This document shows positions 24,798 to 35,321 of a DNA stretch of 64,000 bases, one piece after another (positions within the stretch are counted from its first letter, which is position 1; each line of letters starts with the position of its first letter). Location of the stretch: NCBI RefSeq assembly GCF_000004825.1, contig NW_008805064.1:2170001-2234000 (forward strand). The letters run 5' to 3'. Source of the stretch: Heterostelium album PN500. Taxonomy: Eukaryota > Evosea > Eumycetozoa > Acytosteliales > Acytosteliaceae. The position numbers and the translations under genes were made by a program. Below the pieces are notes generated by a model, which worked only from the letters and a program-made list of their open reading frames with translations, made no database searches and had not been told where the DNA came from.

Positions 24798-25399
24798 GTT
24801 GTAAAGATATTGGGATAAAAACAAAAAAAAAATTTTAATATGATTAAGTGTAAAAATAGTTTTGTTAGAGTACTCAAAAAAAGTTTTGTTATGTGATTTT
24901 AGATGAAAAAAAATATCAAGATTTTTGAAATTCTCGGTGCACCCAAAAGGCACTTTTTCCAAGTTGTTTTAAGGGGTAATTAAATTAGTTCGAAACACGA
25001 TTAACAAAAAAATCTTTTGCACATTTAAAATATTATAATATTATTTATTAAATTTAGTAATTCTTAAATAAATAGAGAAAAGGTGCAGATGAATCTTGTT
25101 CTTTCTATTCTACAAATATTATACATATCTTTTTTTTTTTTTTTTTGGACTAGAATTTGAGATATATACTATCAATAATAATAGGTTCGAAAATATATAA
25201 ATAGCTAAGATACTCAACTTTTTTATTCGGGATGCATTAAATCTATTGAAAATAATGTTAAATTTTATTTGTAAATTTTTTTTTTTTGTTTGAATGTGCG
25301 CCAATTTTTAAAAAATAAGTAATATAAGTTTTTTTTTTTTGATTTTATTTCTCTCTATTTTAAATTTTAAATAGTTTCAAGATTATTCTGTATATAGTT
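24798..25399. other. Divergent intergenic region
   Basis: About 0.6 kb between divergent genes; promoters of both are expected here. AT-rich with poly-T runs (25132-25145, 25270-25288). No gene or RNA recognised. Confidence 0.55.
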
Positions 25400-26428
25400 A
25401 TGTCGAAATCATCAGAAAATTTAAAGAGAAAGAAGTGTGATGATGGAAAAGTAGCAAATTCAAATACATTATCAATGTATGTATGAAACAGGTTATATGA
25501 CTTTTTCTTATATGTCCTGAATGTTGTTGATCATTCAAGTATATTAATAATACATTAAACTCATAGGGATAATTTCGACGATGAACTTTTTCAATTGGAA
25601 TGTCAAAAGGAAGCAATGAGAGAAGAATCTGAGAAATTGGCACAGAGAACACTTGAAATTGAAAAACGAGAGAACGAAGTTAAACAGTTGGAATTCCACT
25701 TGGAAGAGCGTGAGTTTGAGTTGGAAGAGCGCAAACTCTCACTGACCAACGAGGAACAACGTTTGAATGAGTTGGGTCAGGAGCTGGTTTCCGCGGCCCA
25801 AGAGATCGAGACCAACCAGAAGCAGGCTGCAGAGCGTGAAAAACGTCTAGATGAACGCGAAGCTACTCTCGCCAAACTCGAATCCGACTACAAGCTTCGA
25901 AAGAAGAAGCTGATCGACTACGAATCGAAGCTGAAACAGAAAGAACACGAATTCAAAATGGCAGAACTGAACGCACTGCAATCGATCAACAAGAAATCGA
26001 TGGCCGGCGACGACACTGCATCGAATCAACTCTTCCAATCGACATCGACGACTTCCAACGTTGATGTCTTTTTCTCGACGATGCCCACTGCGTCAACACC
26101 GATACCACAACAATCACCGCTGACACCATCAAAGGCGAGAGCATCGATTGCACCACGCAAGTCGATCATCTCAAAACAGACACTCTCTTCGAAATCACCT
26201 AAAAAGGTACTCGTTAGAAAATCAATACGACCATCATCGTCAGTCAACAGCAGCAACGAATCGATATCGCAACTCTTGGCTAAAGAAAACTATCCACCTT
26301 CACAAAACAACACATCAGTAACAACAACAACAACAACATCCAAACCAAGACCATCGATACTACCAACGCTATCACCAACCAATTCAACCAAACCTAGATC
26401 AACAACTCATTATCAGCAATATCCATAA
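25400..26428 (+). CDS. Coiled-coil protein with Ser/Thr/Pro-rich basic tail
   Basis: I do not recognise a named family. Two exons, 25400-25476 and 25567-26428, joined in phase 2, give 312 aa. The N-terminus is basic (NLKRKKCDDGK). Residues about 30-155 form a highly charged, heptad-like coiled coil (EKRENEVKQLEFHLEEREFE, EKRLDEREATLAKLE). The C-terminal half is low complexity, rich in Ser, Thr and Pro with scattered Lys/Arg (KARASIAPRKSIISKQ), ending HYQQYP. No TM or signal peptide. A structural, cytoskeletal or centrosomal role would be compatible, but nothing in the sequence proves it. The coding part is noticeably richer in GC than the flanks. Confidence 0.8.
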
Positions 26429-26977
26429 TAATATTATTATTATTATTTTTTATATAAAATGTATAAACAAATCAAATCAAATCAAAATATATATATTTAA
26501 ATATTTCTAATAATAATCAAATTAAACATTTATTTAATTGGTAAATGTTTTAAAAAGATTCATCAATCAATAAAAGAAATTAAAATAATTGAAATTGATA
26601 GTTATCAGAGTTATCAGTGATGTTGTTTTGGTAATCCGAATACCAAGAATTACAATTCAGTTTTTTAATTTTATTATCCCTCATTTTTTTTGGTATTAAA
26701 AAAATATTTTTTTAAATTAAAATCAATAAATAGGGGTTAATAACAATAATAGATCAGTTTGAAAAAGAGAGATAAGATTGATAGACAGAGTTTTATTCAC
26801 TTTACTCAACAATTTTCACTTTACAAATAAATACATATACATAGTTTTTTTCTTTCTAACTATTCGTTTTTATTTTTATTTTTGTTTTTTTTTTTGATAT
26901 TCATTGCATTCATTCTTTCTTTCTTTCATTATAGTTAGGTTTTTTTTAATCTATATTTATAACAATAACAACAAATA
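26429..26977. other. AT-rich intergenic DNA
   Basis: Spacer between the coiled-coil gene and the DCN1-like gene, in tandem. Poly-T tracts near 26870-26900 and CTTT repeats near 26913. No gene or motif supported. Confidence 0.55.
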
Positions 26978-28178
26978 ATGGCAAGAAAAGCTAGTACCAA
27001 AACAACAACCGTCAATGTATGTATTTATATTTGACTCATTGCCCATATTTTTTTTAAAAAAAAAAAACATAATATGATGTTTGTTACTAATACTAATATT
27101 GGTTTTTATTTACTTTAACAACATGTACAGAGAAAGAGAAAAACAGTAGAAGACGAAGATAAATCAGAGCAACCTGTAGTTAAAAAGGTAGCTGCTGTTT
27201 CACCATTGGCATCACTTTTTGATAAATATAAAGGTAACTTTTACTTTATTATTAGCAATTTGACTAAATCATAACATTTACTCATCTTTTTGCTTTTAAA
27301 CTTGTTATCACATTAGATGCTGAAGAACCAAATTGTATAGGTCCAGATGGTGTCACCAAGTTTTGTGAGGATTTAGGTTTTGCTCCTGACAGTGTATGTT
27401 ATTATCTTTTTTTATTCAATTGATACATGTTCTATGAATTGTTAATTAATCGATTTACTTTGCTACTCTTTTAAATCTATATAGATTCAAGTTTTGATAT
27501 TAGCATGGCAGATGAATGCAAGTAAGATGGGTTACTTTACATTTGAAGAGTTTAAAAAAGGATTCGAAAAGTTACAGTAAGTAGTTGAACATAGCGAACA
27601 TATGTTTGTATTTAGTTCTATCTTATGAATTAGTGATTACTAACGTTATAATGTAACAGTTGCACAGACTTGATTCAATTAAAGAAAGAGCTTCAAGGAT
27701 TTTCACACACAATCAAGGTTGACCCTGCTAAATTCGCAGAGTTGTACAAGTTTAGTTTTGGATTTGCCAGTGAGATTGTCAATAAGAAATCAGTTGAATT
27801 GGCAATCGCTGCCGAGATGTTAGAGTTGGTCATACCCGATGGTCCACATACCAAGACCTTCATTTCATTTTTAAATGTTTGTATCAATCAAAAATGAAAT
27901 TGATGAATATCATATTAAATTCTTACATTAAATCAATATATATATATATATAGAGCACCAAAAATTATAAAGTTATAAACAAAGATCAATGGATCTGCTT
28001 TTTAGAGTTTTCAAAGACAGTCAAAGAAGATTTATCAAATTACGACGAATATGAAGCATGTATGTTTTTTTATTTTATTTAATCAACCAATATTGGTTCT
28101 AACCTATACAATTTACTTGATTTAGGGCCATTGCTGATTGACGAATTTGTCGATTTTGTTAAAGATCTTAAGAAATAG
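26978..28178 (+). CDS. DCN1-like NEDD8 ligase co-factor (DCUN1D4/5 type)
   Basis: Co-E3 that binds UBC12 and cullin to promote cullin neddylation (family knowledge). Seven short exons, 26978-27016, 27131-27233, 27317-27393, 27485-27576, 27660-27876, 27954-28059 and 28126-28178, give 228 aa with all phases matching. A basic N-terminus ([11 protein letters not shown], possible NLS) precedes the PONY domain: [84 protein letters not shown]. These match human DCUN1D5 nearly segment for segment. No UBA domain is present, as in DCUN1D4/5. The exon-6 acceptor lies right after a TA dinucleotide run, and the exon-5 donor is GTTTGT, slightly unusual. Confidence 0.93.
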
Positions 28179-28643
28179 GAAACCAATACAATCAATCATT
28201 ATATTAATACAATTATTTATGCTACAAATATATACCCTAAATATCAAATATTCTATCTTCGACAAAAAAAATCAACCAACCAACCAACCAACAACCAGCC
28301 AGCCAGCCAACAGAATAACATTTAGATCAGGAATTTTCGAAATACAATTGGATTGACATCAGATACACAACAATCAACAAGTTGAAGGAAATTGGATAAC
28401 AAAGAGAAAGATGATATCACAGAAGTAGAACAAAATTCAAGTTAAGTTAAGTCGATAACTATTTTCAACCAAAAAAGCCCCAATCAACACCCACCCGCCG
28501 CTTAGATGTAATTACAAAGGAGAAACAACAACAATAATAATAATTTACATAAACTTTTTTTTTAATTTTTATTTTTTAATAATTATTACTTTAATTGTTT
28601 TATTTTCATTCAATTTGAAAGAATGGGATCTATTCATTCTGAA
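28179..28643. other. Intergenic, convergent 3' ends
   Basis: DNA between the DCN1-like and NudE-like genes, which converge. It includes an ACCA/GCCA repeat near 28274-28310. No gene seen. Confidence 0.55.
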
Positions 28644-30052
28644 TTATGATTCGATTGTGTTGTCTAAATTTGTGTCTCTGTCCTCCATTATTACACTCAG
28701 TTCATTTCGATCGGATATTACTTCAGTGTCTTTGTACATTTCTTTGCCGTTGGCAGATTGCGGTGTCGCCGACTGTCCATTTAAACTATTGCTGGTTGAG
28801 ATCATTGAAAAAATTGAGGGATTGGTTGGTGTTGATGAAACTGAGTTGCTATTCCTATTGCTATTGCCACTCAGCTCTGACAACATTGGAAAAGGTATTG
28901 GGTGTGATTGATTGAAATTCGCTAGATTCTGTGAAGAACGTAATAAAGGTGATGCTGTTGGTGATGAAATTGGTGATGTACTATTATTATTATTATTATT
29001 ATTACTACTACTATTGGATGAAACTGTTTTACTTCTGAAATTTGTAATTCTACTTTCTAGATCCTATAATATGACGATGATGATGATGATGAATTTCGTT
29101 TAGTTTATGATCATTTCTTTTAATTCATGTCTAATCAAATCATCAAACTTACAGTTACCAAATTGATTAACTCTGAAACAACAGATAGTGAACTAGAAGC
29201 ACCGGTAGCCGGTGTATCTTCTGCTTTTTGTCTCTGTGATTTATTGGGTCTAGGTATATGAAATGACATTGGGTTTTCACGTTTAGATTTCTGGTTATGT
29301 TTTAACGAAGAATTGCAATGTAAGTTAGTAAGTTTATAAACCTGAAAAAGATGATGATTATATAGTTAATGTTTACCTCTGTTGAAATTGGTTTAATTAT
29401 ATTCTTTCTTTCTCTGGCCGATAGCTCTTGTCTGAGATCCCTGATGTCTTCTCGTAGTCTCTGTATGGTTTCATCGGCAGCCGCTTTCGATTCTTCCAGC
29501 TCACTCTGTATCCAAACGTTCTCCTCCATCAGTTTATCCAACTTGAATGTCAGATCACTGACCGATGCCGATGCAACACGCTCACGCCTCTCCAATGAAT
29601 CGTTTTCTTGCTCCAGCTTTCTACGATCTTGCAGCAGGTTTGTTCTATCGTGTTGTAACTTTGACACTTCATCTTGTAGACTTGATATTAGCTTTGAAGA
29701 CTCTCTAGAAACATTATTTAATTTATCTTGTACTGATTCATATTCATTCTTTGTCCTCCTGTTTTATCGTACAGTAAACAAACATACTCGATTAGACTTT
29801 CTCTACTATTGATTTAATCTTTAAAATTACTAATAATACTAACGCATGTAGTGATTGTATCTCTGAGTATTTCTTTTCACATGCTTTCAGTTCACCTTCC
29901 ATCTCCTCTTCCAATTGCTTGGAAAACTCTTGATATTCATTGAAATTGATTTCCAAATCATCCAATTCCTGTTGTTTATCCTCCAATGACTTCTTCCAAT
30001 ATGCAATCTCTTCATCTTGTGAATTGAATTTCGGTATTTCTACTGTAGTCAT
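28644..30052 (-). CDS. nudE: NudE/NDEL1-like dynein regulator
   Basis: Coiled-coil adaptor that links LIS1 to cytoplasmic dynein (family knowledge). Four exons on the minus strand, 30052-29844, 29758-29377, 29341-29153 and 29063-28644, give 399 aa. The N-terminus has the diagnostic NudE start: DEEIAYWKKSLEDKQQELDD followed by FNEYQEFSKQLEEEMEGELK, parallel to the animal EIEFWK, FHEFQESSRELE and LEAQLEQAE blocks. The coiled coil continues to about residue 195 (LLQDRRKLEQENDSLERRER, NVWIQSELEESKAAADETIQ). The C-terminal half has Ser/Asn repeats and the segment SVVSELINLV then DLESRI, like the conserved C-terminal helix of the family. The start ATG is followed at once by TVEIPKF, and the family start is similar. 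Confidence 0.87.
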
Positions 30053-30647
30053 CTTTATATCTATCTATATTAGCTATTCTATCCGAGCTATTCTATTCGA
30101 GCTATTCTATTCTATCTATCTATCAATGATAATATTACAATTCAATATAAAACAAAATAACTATCTATTTATAATATATATTTCTTATATAAGAAACAAT
30201 AACTAAAATAAAAACAACAAAACAAACAAAACAAACAAACAAACAATCTATATTTGAATAAACTAACTGATATATTACATAAATTGCATACAATCAAAGA
30301 GTCATCTGATATGACAGTTAAAAATTTTTGAAATTTGGGATTTTTTTTTTATTTTTGAAAAAGTTGTGACAAATTTTTTTTATTTTTTACAACATTTTTT
30401 ATTGGTTGTTATAATTTTCTTTTTGAAGATAAATCATTATATTTGTGACATTAAACATGATTTGAAAATGACAATTGGTTAAAATTTATTGTTTTACTTT
30501 TTTTACTATTAATTATTTTTCACTTTTGAGATATAAAAAAAAAAAAAAATTAACTAAAATATGATCGTTTTTTTTTTTTTTTATGTAATTTTGAAATTGC
30601 ATTAAATTCATTTATCATTTTATTTAACTGATCGATTCTTCTTAAAT
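30053..30647. other. Divergent intergenic region
   Basis: About 0.6 kb between divergent genes. Contains CTAT repeats near 30080-30125, AAAC repeats near 30215-30245 and poly-T runs. No gene or RNA recognised. Confidence 0.55.
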
Positions 30648-31735
30648 ATGTTGAGATACTCCAGTAATCAGATTATAAAGTGTACATACCCACACTTGAG
30701 ACTATCAACAACAGGTGTGCTAAGATCTACATTACTCGTCAAGAGCAGTAGCTCTACAACAGTTCCACAAAGATCATACTTCAATAGTACTAAGCCATCA
30801 AATGCATTGTTTGATGTATTCTCAAAACTAAAGAATGTTTTCACTGGACCAGAGGTATCTATCAATCTATCTATCTATCATTTGTATAATTCTCACAAAC
30901 ACATACATATTTATTTACTCAATTTTTTTCAAAACAAAAACAAAAGAAAGAAGACCCAAAAGCAAAATCAACAACTAAAGATGCTCCAAAGGAACAAAAG
31001 GCACCAGAGAAAGTAGACCCAGAAACAGAAAAGATTTTACAAGCAAGAGCTGCCAACGATGATGCTGAATTCAACAAGATGCTTGAGGTAATACTGATAT
31101 AGTTTCGCTAACACATTGTGTCATTTTACTAACAACACACAACACTACTTTCACCTTTATTTCAGATTGGTAGATACAATTTAAATGATTTCAGAACCTA
31201 TCTTCACAAAACCATCGAACCTTCAATTACAGCTGGTAAAGCCAACGAACAAGTTGCAGAATTCCAAATTTATGTATGTCTCAAGATGATATTGTTTAAT
31301 GAGTCGATATAATACTGATAACAGCAATCAAACAATCAATCAACGATTAATAGATTAAAATTATTGATGCAATGACCAATGAAGAGAGAGAAAATCCAAG
31401 AGTATTCCAGAAATATGCATTCAAGATCAAACAAAGAATTAATCAAGAAGCAGGTACTACACCACAACAATTTTCAGCGTATGTTTTCCATAACCTAACT
31501 GTTTGAGCACACCAATTGAATTATCTGTGACTAACACCATTTGTTATTTATTTTCATCAGTATGTTCGATACATACAATAATGCCAGACAGATATTCGAA
31601 ATTCTAGCTCGATTCAAATCACAAGGAAAAGAAATCCCCAAGAAATCTAGCGAAATTCAAAAGTTCTTCAAAGATAACAAAGATGTCATTAGAAAAGAGA
31701 TTGATAAGATGAGAAAGGAAAGAAGATTCGATTAA
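30648..31735 (+). CDS. Mitochondrial protein with an SRP54/Ffh M-domain-like fold
   Basis: Five exons, 30648-30854, 30947-31087, 31166-31273, 31354-31478 and 31561-31735, give 251 aa. The first ~45 residues are basic and Ser/Thr-rich with no acidic residues (RLSTTGVLRSTLLVKSSSST, ending PQRSYFN), a likely mitochondrial presequence. A Lys/Glu linker follows. From about residue 115 the chain reads like the M domain of signal recognition particle protein SRP54/Ffh: YNLNDFRTYLH matches the family FTLxDMxxQ start. IIDAMTNEERENPRVF matches the Ffh pattern I-NSMT-KER--P. FKIKQRINQEAGTTPQQFSA is placed like the RNA-binding SRxxRIAxGSGxxxxEV helix. MFDTYNNARQIFEIL matches LLKQFxQMxxMM. No NG GTPase domain is present. 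The M-domain assignment is my reading by eye. The Met-rich groove and the SRRRR motif are weak, so RNA binding may be lost. Confidence 0.68.
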
Positions 31736-32144
31736 TTAGATAATAATTATAAATTAATTCATTTCATTTTCATTATTTTATACTATTAATAGTTTTATTA
31801 CAATTTTTATTTTTATATATACATTTAAAAAATAACATTTATTTTATCACAAATACTATATTAATATTGATGATGATTGATGATAATAATTGATCCAAAC
31901 TACTACACAATTATTTATATTGGTAGTAAAAAAAAAAATAGTTGGAAAGAACAATTGTTTTGTGTAAGCGTAAATAATAGGTTTGATTTTTTCTTCTTTT
32001 TTTTTGTTAAATGCGCTTCCTATCTTTATACAGTTTGTATTAAAAGACCAACAAGTATTAAAAAGACTAACAATATACCATTACTATATTTTGAAAAAAA
32101 ATGTTAGTAATCATAATGAAAAAAGGAAATCTAAAAATGAAAAT
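31736..32144. other. Intergenic, convergent 3' ends
   Basis: AT-rich spacer between the M-domain gene and the histone-fold-like gene, facing each other. Only short, biased open frames. No gene seen. Confidence 0.55.
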
Positions 32145-33500
32145 TTACCTTTTTTCTAATAGAATATGATCGTTTTTAAGTGCTTGTACCAAATCGAAAG
32201 GTTTGTTAACAAATATAAGTGAAGGTATTGTTATAGCTGTCAAATTGACATGTGTTTGAATTGGTGATGTAATTGTTTTGGTGGTGGCTGTTGTTGTTGG
32301 TGATTTGACATCTCTCTTGGTAACTTGGTTGGTTTCTTTTGTTGGTTGAGTGTTTGGTTTGGTGGTTGTAGTGGTAGTGTTGGTAATTGTAGAGGTTGTT
32401 TGTGTAGCGGTAGTGTTATCTTGGATATTTACAGGAGTTGGTGTAGTTGGTGAAGAAATGATTGGTGATGTTGTTTGTTTTGGAGATTCAACTTTTGGAG
32501 TAATAGCAGTATTTATATTTGGCGATTGAGTTGTTGTAGTTGTTTCTGTAGGAGTAGTGTTGGTGTTGGTAATTGGTTCAATGATTGGCGATTCAATTAT
32601 TTTAGTATTTGGTTTGATTTCTTCTGGTTGATTGCTACCAATTAAAGTAACAGCATCCAATTGATGATGATGAGATTGGGGTGATTGTGTTACTGGTTTG
32701 TTGATCTCGGAAGAGGAAATGGTGGATGTTGTCAATGAGGATGAAAGATTGGGTAAAGAGTCGATAGAATGTCCTTCCAACAATCGATTGGTTATATTGT
32801 TGATCTGGACGGCTTTGTGTCTGATTTCCGTGAGTACACTGTCGTCGGATATAGTCTTTCTAATATCGTCTTCGTTGATGGTGTCCTTGCGAGAGCTGTC
32901 GGATAGTCGCTTTAATATTCTGGTTGTCACACTCTCCATACAATAGGAAAGGTAGGTAAATATGAAACTGTCTCGACTCTGAAGTTGGACGGGTTCGTAA
33001 AAGCTGGTGTTGGTGTGGATGGTCATCTTTCTGCGAATCATGTCTTGGCACACCTGGTAGACCAGCTCGGTCGGGAAGAACAGCGATACGTTCTGTGCGC
33101 TGACATTAGAGTCGCGTGGAATGATCTCGAAATCCTTGACGTCTTCGTCCTCCTCTTCGTCACCCGAGGAAATATCGTCCTTGTTAAGCGACTCTGGGTT
33201 GTACTTGGGCAGATTCTTCATTGAGGTGTGTTGGATTCTGCCCTGTGACTGATCGATGATGTACTCTGACAGCTCATAGCTAAAGATCTGATTGATCGAG
33301 TCCTGTACGGCATCGACCGATAGATATTTCGACTGAGCTACCGATTGCTTCGACCGATTGATACTCTCAATGACGATGCAATTGGTCAAATCAATGAGAA
33401 ATGTATTAAAGTAGGAGATGCCACCATTTGATATTTCAAGTGAAGGATTGATAAAGACACTTGTCTTTTGTATCGATGACGAATAAGATGAATACTCCAT
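32145..33500 (-). CDS. Protein with two histone-fold-like segments and a Thr/Pro-rich tail
   Basis: Intronless, 451 aa. Two N-terminal helical segments have the length and pattern of histone folds. The first runs about 25-95 (helix SYFNTFLIDLTNCIVIESI, a loop, then YLSVDAVQDSINQIF). The second runs about 145-245 (FFPTELVYQVCQDMI, DSFIFTYLSYCMESVTTRIL, then TINEDDIRKTISDD, like the L2-alpha-3 part of histone folds). An acidic stretch (ISSGDEEEDEDVKDFE) lies between them. A paired fold of this kind occurs in ABTB2/BTBD11-type proteins and in TAF/NF-Y subunits, but ankyrin and BTB domains are absent here. The C-terminal ~170 residues are Thr/Pro/Asn low complexity with a short conserved-looking end (IPSLIFVNKPFDLVQALKND). 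The function is not known; chromatin or transcription is a guess. Confidence 0.72.
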   Translation of the reverse strand: MEYSSYSSSIQKTSVFINPSLEISNGGISYFNTFLIDLTNCIVIESINRSKQSVAQSKYLSVDAVQDSINQIFSYELSEYIIDQSQGRIQHTSMKNLPKYNPESLNKDDISSGDEEEDEDVKDFEIIPRDSNVSAQNVSLFFPTELVYQVCQDMIRRKMTIHTNTSFYEPVQLQSRDSFIFTYLSYCMESVTTRILKRLSDSSRKDTINEDDIRKTISDDSVLTEIRHKAVQINNITNRLLEGHSIDSLPNLSSSLTTSTISSSEINKPVTQSPQSHHHQLDAVTLIGSNQPEEIKPNTKIIESPIIEPITNTNTTPTETTTTTQSPNINTAITPKVESPKQTTSPIISSPTTPTPVNIQDNTTATQTTSTITNTTTTTTKPNTQPTKETNQVTKRDVKSPTTTATTKTITSPIQTHVNLTAITIPSLIFVNKPFDLVQALKNDHILLEKR

Positions 33501-34615
33501 CTTTCAAAAAAAAAATATGTTTTTAAAACTAAAAGCTTTTACTTGTTACAATGCTATTGCTATTGATTTTGCTGCGACTGAATGAATAAAAAAAAACTAA
33601 TTTGTTTACTAAATTACTTCTGTTTTAATTTGCTATGCTAAATGATAATCTAAATTTCTGCTAAATTAGTGTATTAATTCAATTGATTATTAGTTAATGA
33701 TTAAATCTGTTTTTGTAAGGTGTTGTTTTTACTATTTATATTTAAAATAAAAAAGGTAATAAATAAAAGAGTGATAATATTTGTGATATTTTTATAGGTA
33801 ATTGAAAAGTAGAGATAAACAAAAGATTGAGAAAAAGAGTAGAGGAAATATAATGATGGCTCTTTACTTTACTTTACTTTTTTAAACTAAAAATAAAATA
33901 AATAAAATATATATATATACTAATATTTAAATTGAATTAGATGGTTGAGTAGTAGACTGTATTTGAAATGACAATATGATTAAAACCAAAAAAAAACAAT
34001 AGGACAAACAGCAATAGTATTTTGATTTTTGTAATATTTGCAAAAATTAATTTTTATTTTTATTTTATTTTTATTATTACTATTCTGTTTCTGAACGTTT
34101 CATAATGTAATTTTATATTTTCTTTATCAATATCAATTGAAAGAAAATTAAATATAATCTATCATTAACAAAATAGAATATAATAAAAAATAATTTTTAA
34201 TCTCTTTAATACCTAATTATTGATTCAATATGTCCACTGCTGCAAACACACTCTTTCTCAAATATATATCTTCTGCTTCTATCTCTCTCTCTCTAATTAC
34301 TCTACTTTTTTTTTATGATATGATATTATATTTAATCTTTTTATTTATTTATTAATTGTTTTTTTAATATTTAATTTTAATTTTAATTATTTATTTTTTT
34401 TTTTATTTTTTTTTTGTATTAATTATGCTTTATCTATATCTTTATCTTTTTTTTCACTATTTTTATTTTTATATTTGAGTAGCTTCTTCACCTTGACTCA
34501 TTCACCAAAAGAATAAAAAATATATAATAAAATAAATTATTATTATTAGGAGTATACAATGTAATTTATATATATTTAATTCAATTTGGAAATGGAATGG
34601 TTTAAATAGCAAAAA

Positions 34616-34627
34616 AGTGGGTGTGGC
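34616..34627 (+). promoter_or_regulatory. G-box-like element (candidate GBF site)
   Basis: AGTGGGTGTGGC resembles the G/T-rich G-box (TGGGTGTGG-type) that GBF binds in Dictyostelium developmental genes. A second GT-rich stretch, TTGGTGTGGTGG, follows about 30 bases later. It lies 1.1 kb upstream of the histone-fold-like gene and 6 kb upstream of gpaB. The match is by motif only. Confidence 0.3.
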
Positions 34628-35280
34628 AAATAGTGAGGTAGTAAAGAGATTGGTGTGGTGGTAGTGGTGGTAAATAAATTGAATATATATGCTTTAAAGA
34701 TAAAGAGTAAGCTTGAAGTGTTTCAATGGGAAACAGTAAAAAATAAATTTGAAAACTACGTAGTCAACACACTGCTCATCATAACAAAGAACAAATGAAT
34801 GTTCAAGTAGCTTGCTAATCTACAATATTTGCACTCGTCTTATTTTTATAAAATGCATGTAATAGATATCGTATGCATAATATAAATATGTTTAAAAAAT
34901 ATATTTTAAAAGAATTTGATCTAGATAAGAAAGATTCTTTCTTAAAAGATATGAAAGTATTATTATACATACATATAAAAAAAAATGATAAACTATATAA
35001 ATATGCTGTGCTAACTGTCTGTATTTGTAATAAAAATATCTGAATATTTCTTTCTTCTGAATAAAGATTTATTAAAATAAAATGTAAAAAGAAAATTTGG
35101 TGTTTTTCTCAATAGATCAAGAGGTGGAATAATTAATTTAAATTTATTTAATTTTTAATTGTTTTTTTTTTTAATATCAATCAATTTTTGTTAAAAAGGG
35201 AACACCCACAAAAAACTAAACTTTTACTTTTCAAAATAATTTTTGTTTGTTGAGCAATGCGATGTGGTAATTATTGCCAA

Positions 35281-35321
35281 CATATGATTCATTCATTTGT
35301 GGTTCTTGAATGAATCATATG
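35281..35321. other. Perfect 15-bp inverted repeat (hairpin)
   Basis: Arms CATATGATTCATTCA (35281-35295) and TGAATGAATCATATG (35307-35321) are exact reverse complements around an 11-base loop. Outside the arms, TAATTATT (35268-35275) could pair with AATAATTA (35336-35343). It sits alone in the gene-free region. It could be a small-RNA precursor, a cruciform, or the footprint of a dimeric binding protein. Confidence 0.6.

Noticed and set aside
28274-28310. ACCA/GCCA repeat as a possible structured element
   Set aside because: Simple tandem repeat in a 3' flank with no self-complementarity.
32145-32170. Possible 3' extension of the histone-fold-like gene by a tiny intron after the last Lys/Arg codons
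   Set aside because: The candidate intron would be about 19 bases, too short for this genome; the in-frame stop is accepted.
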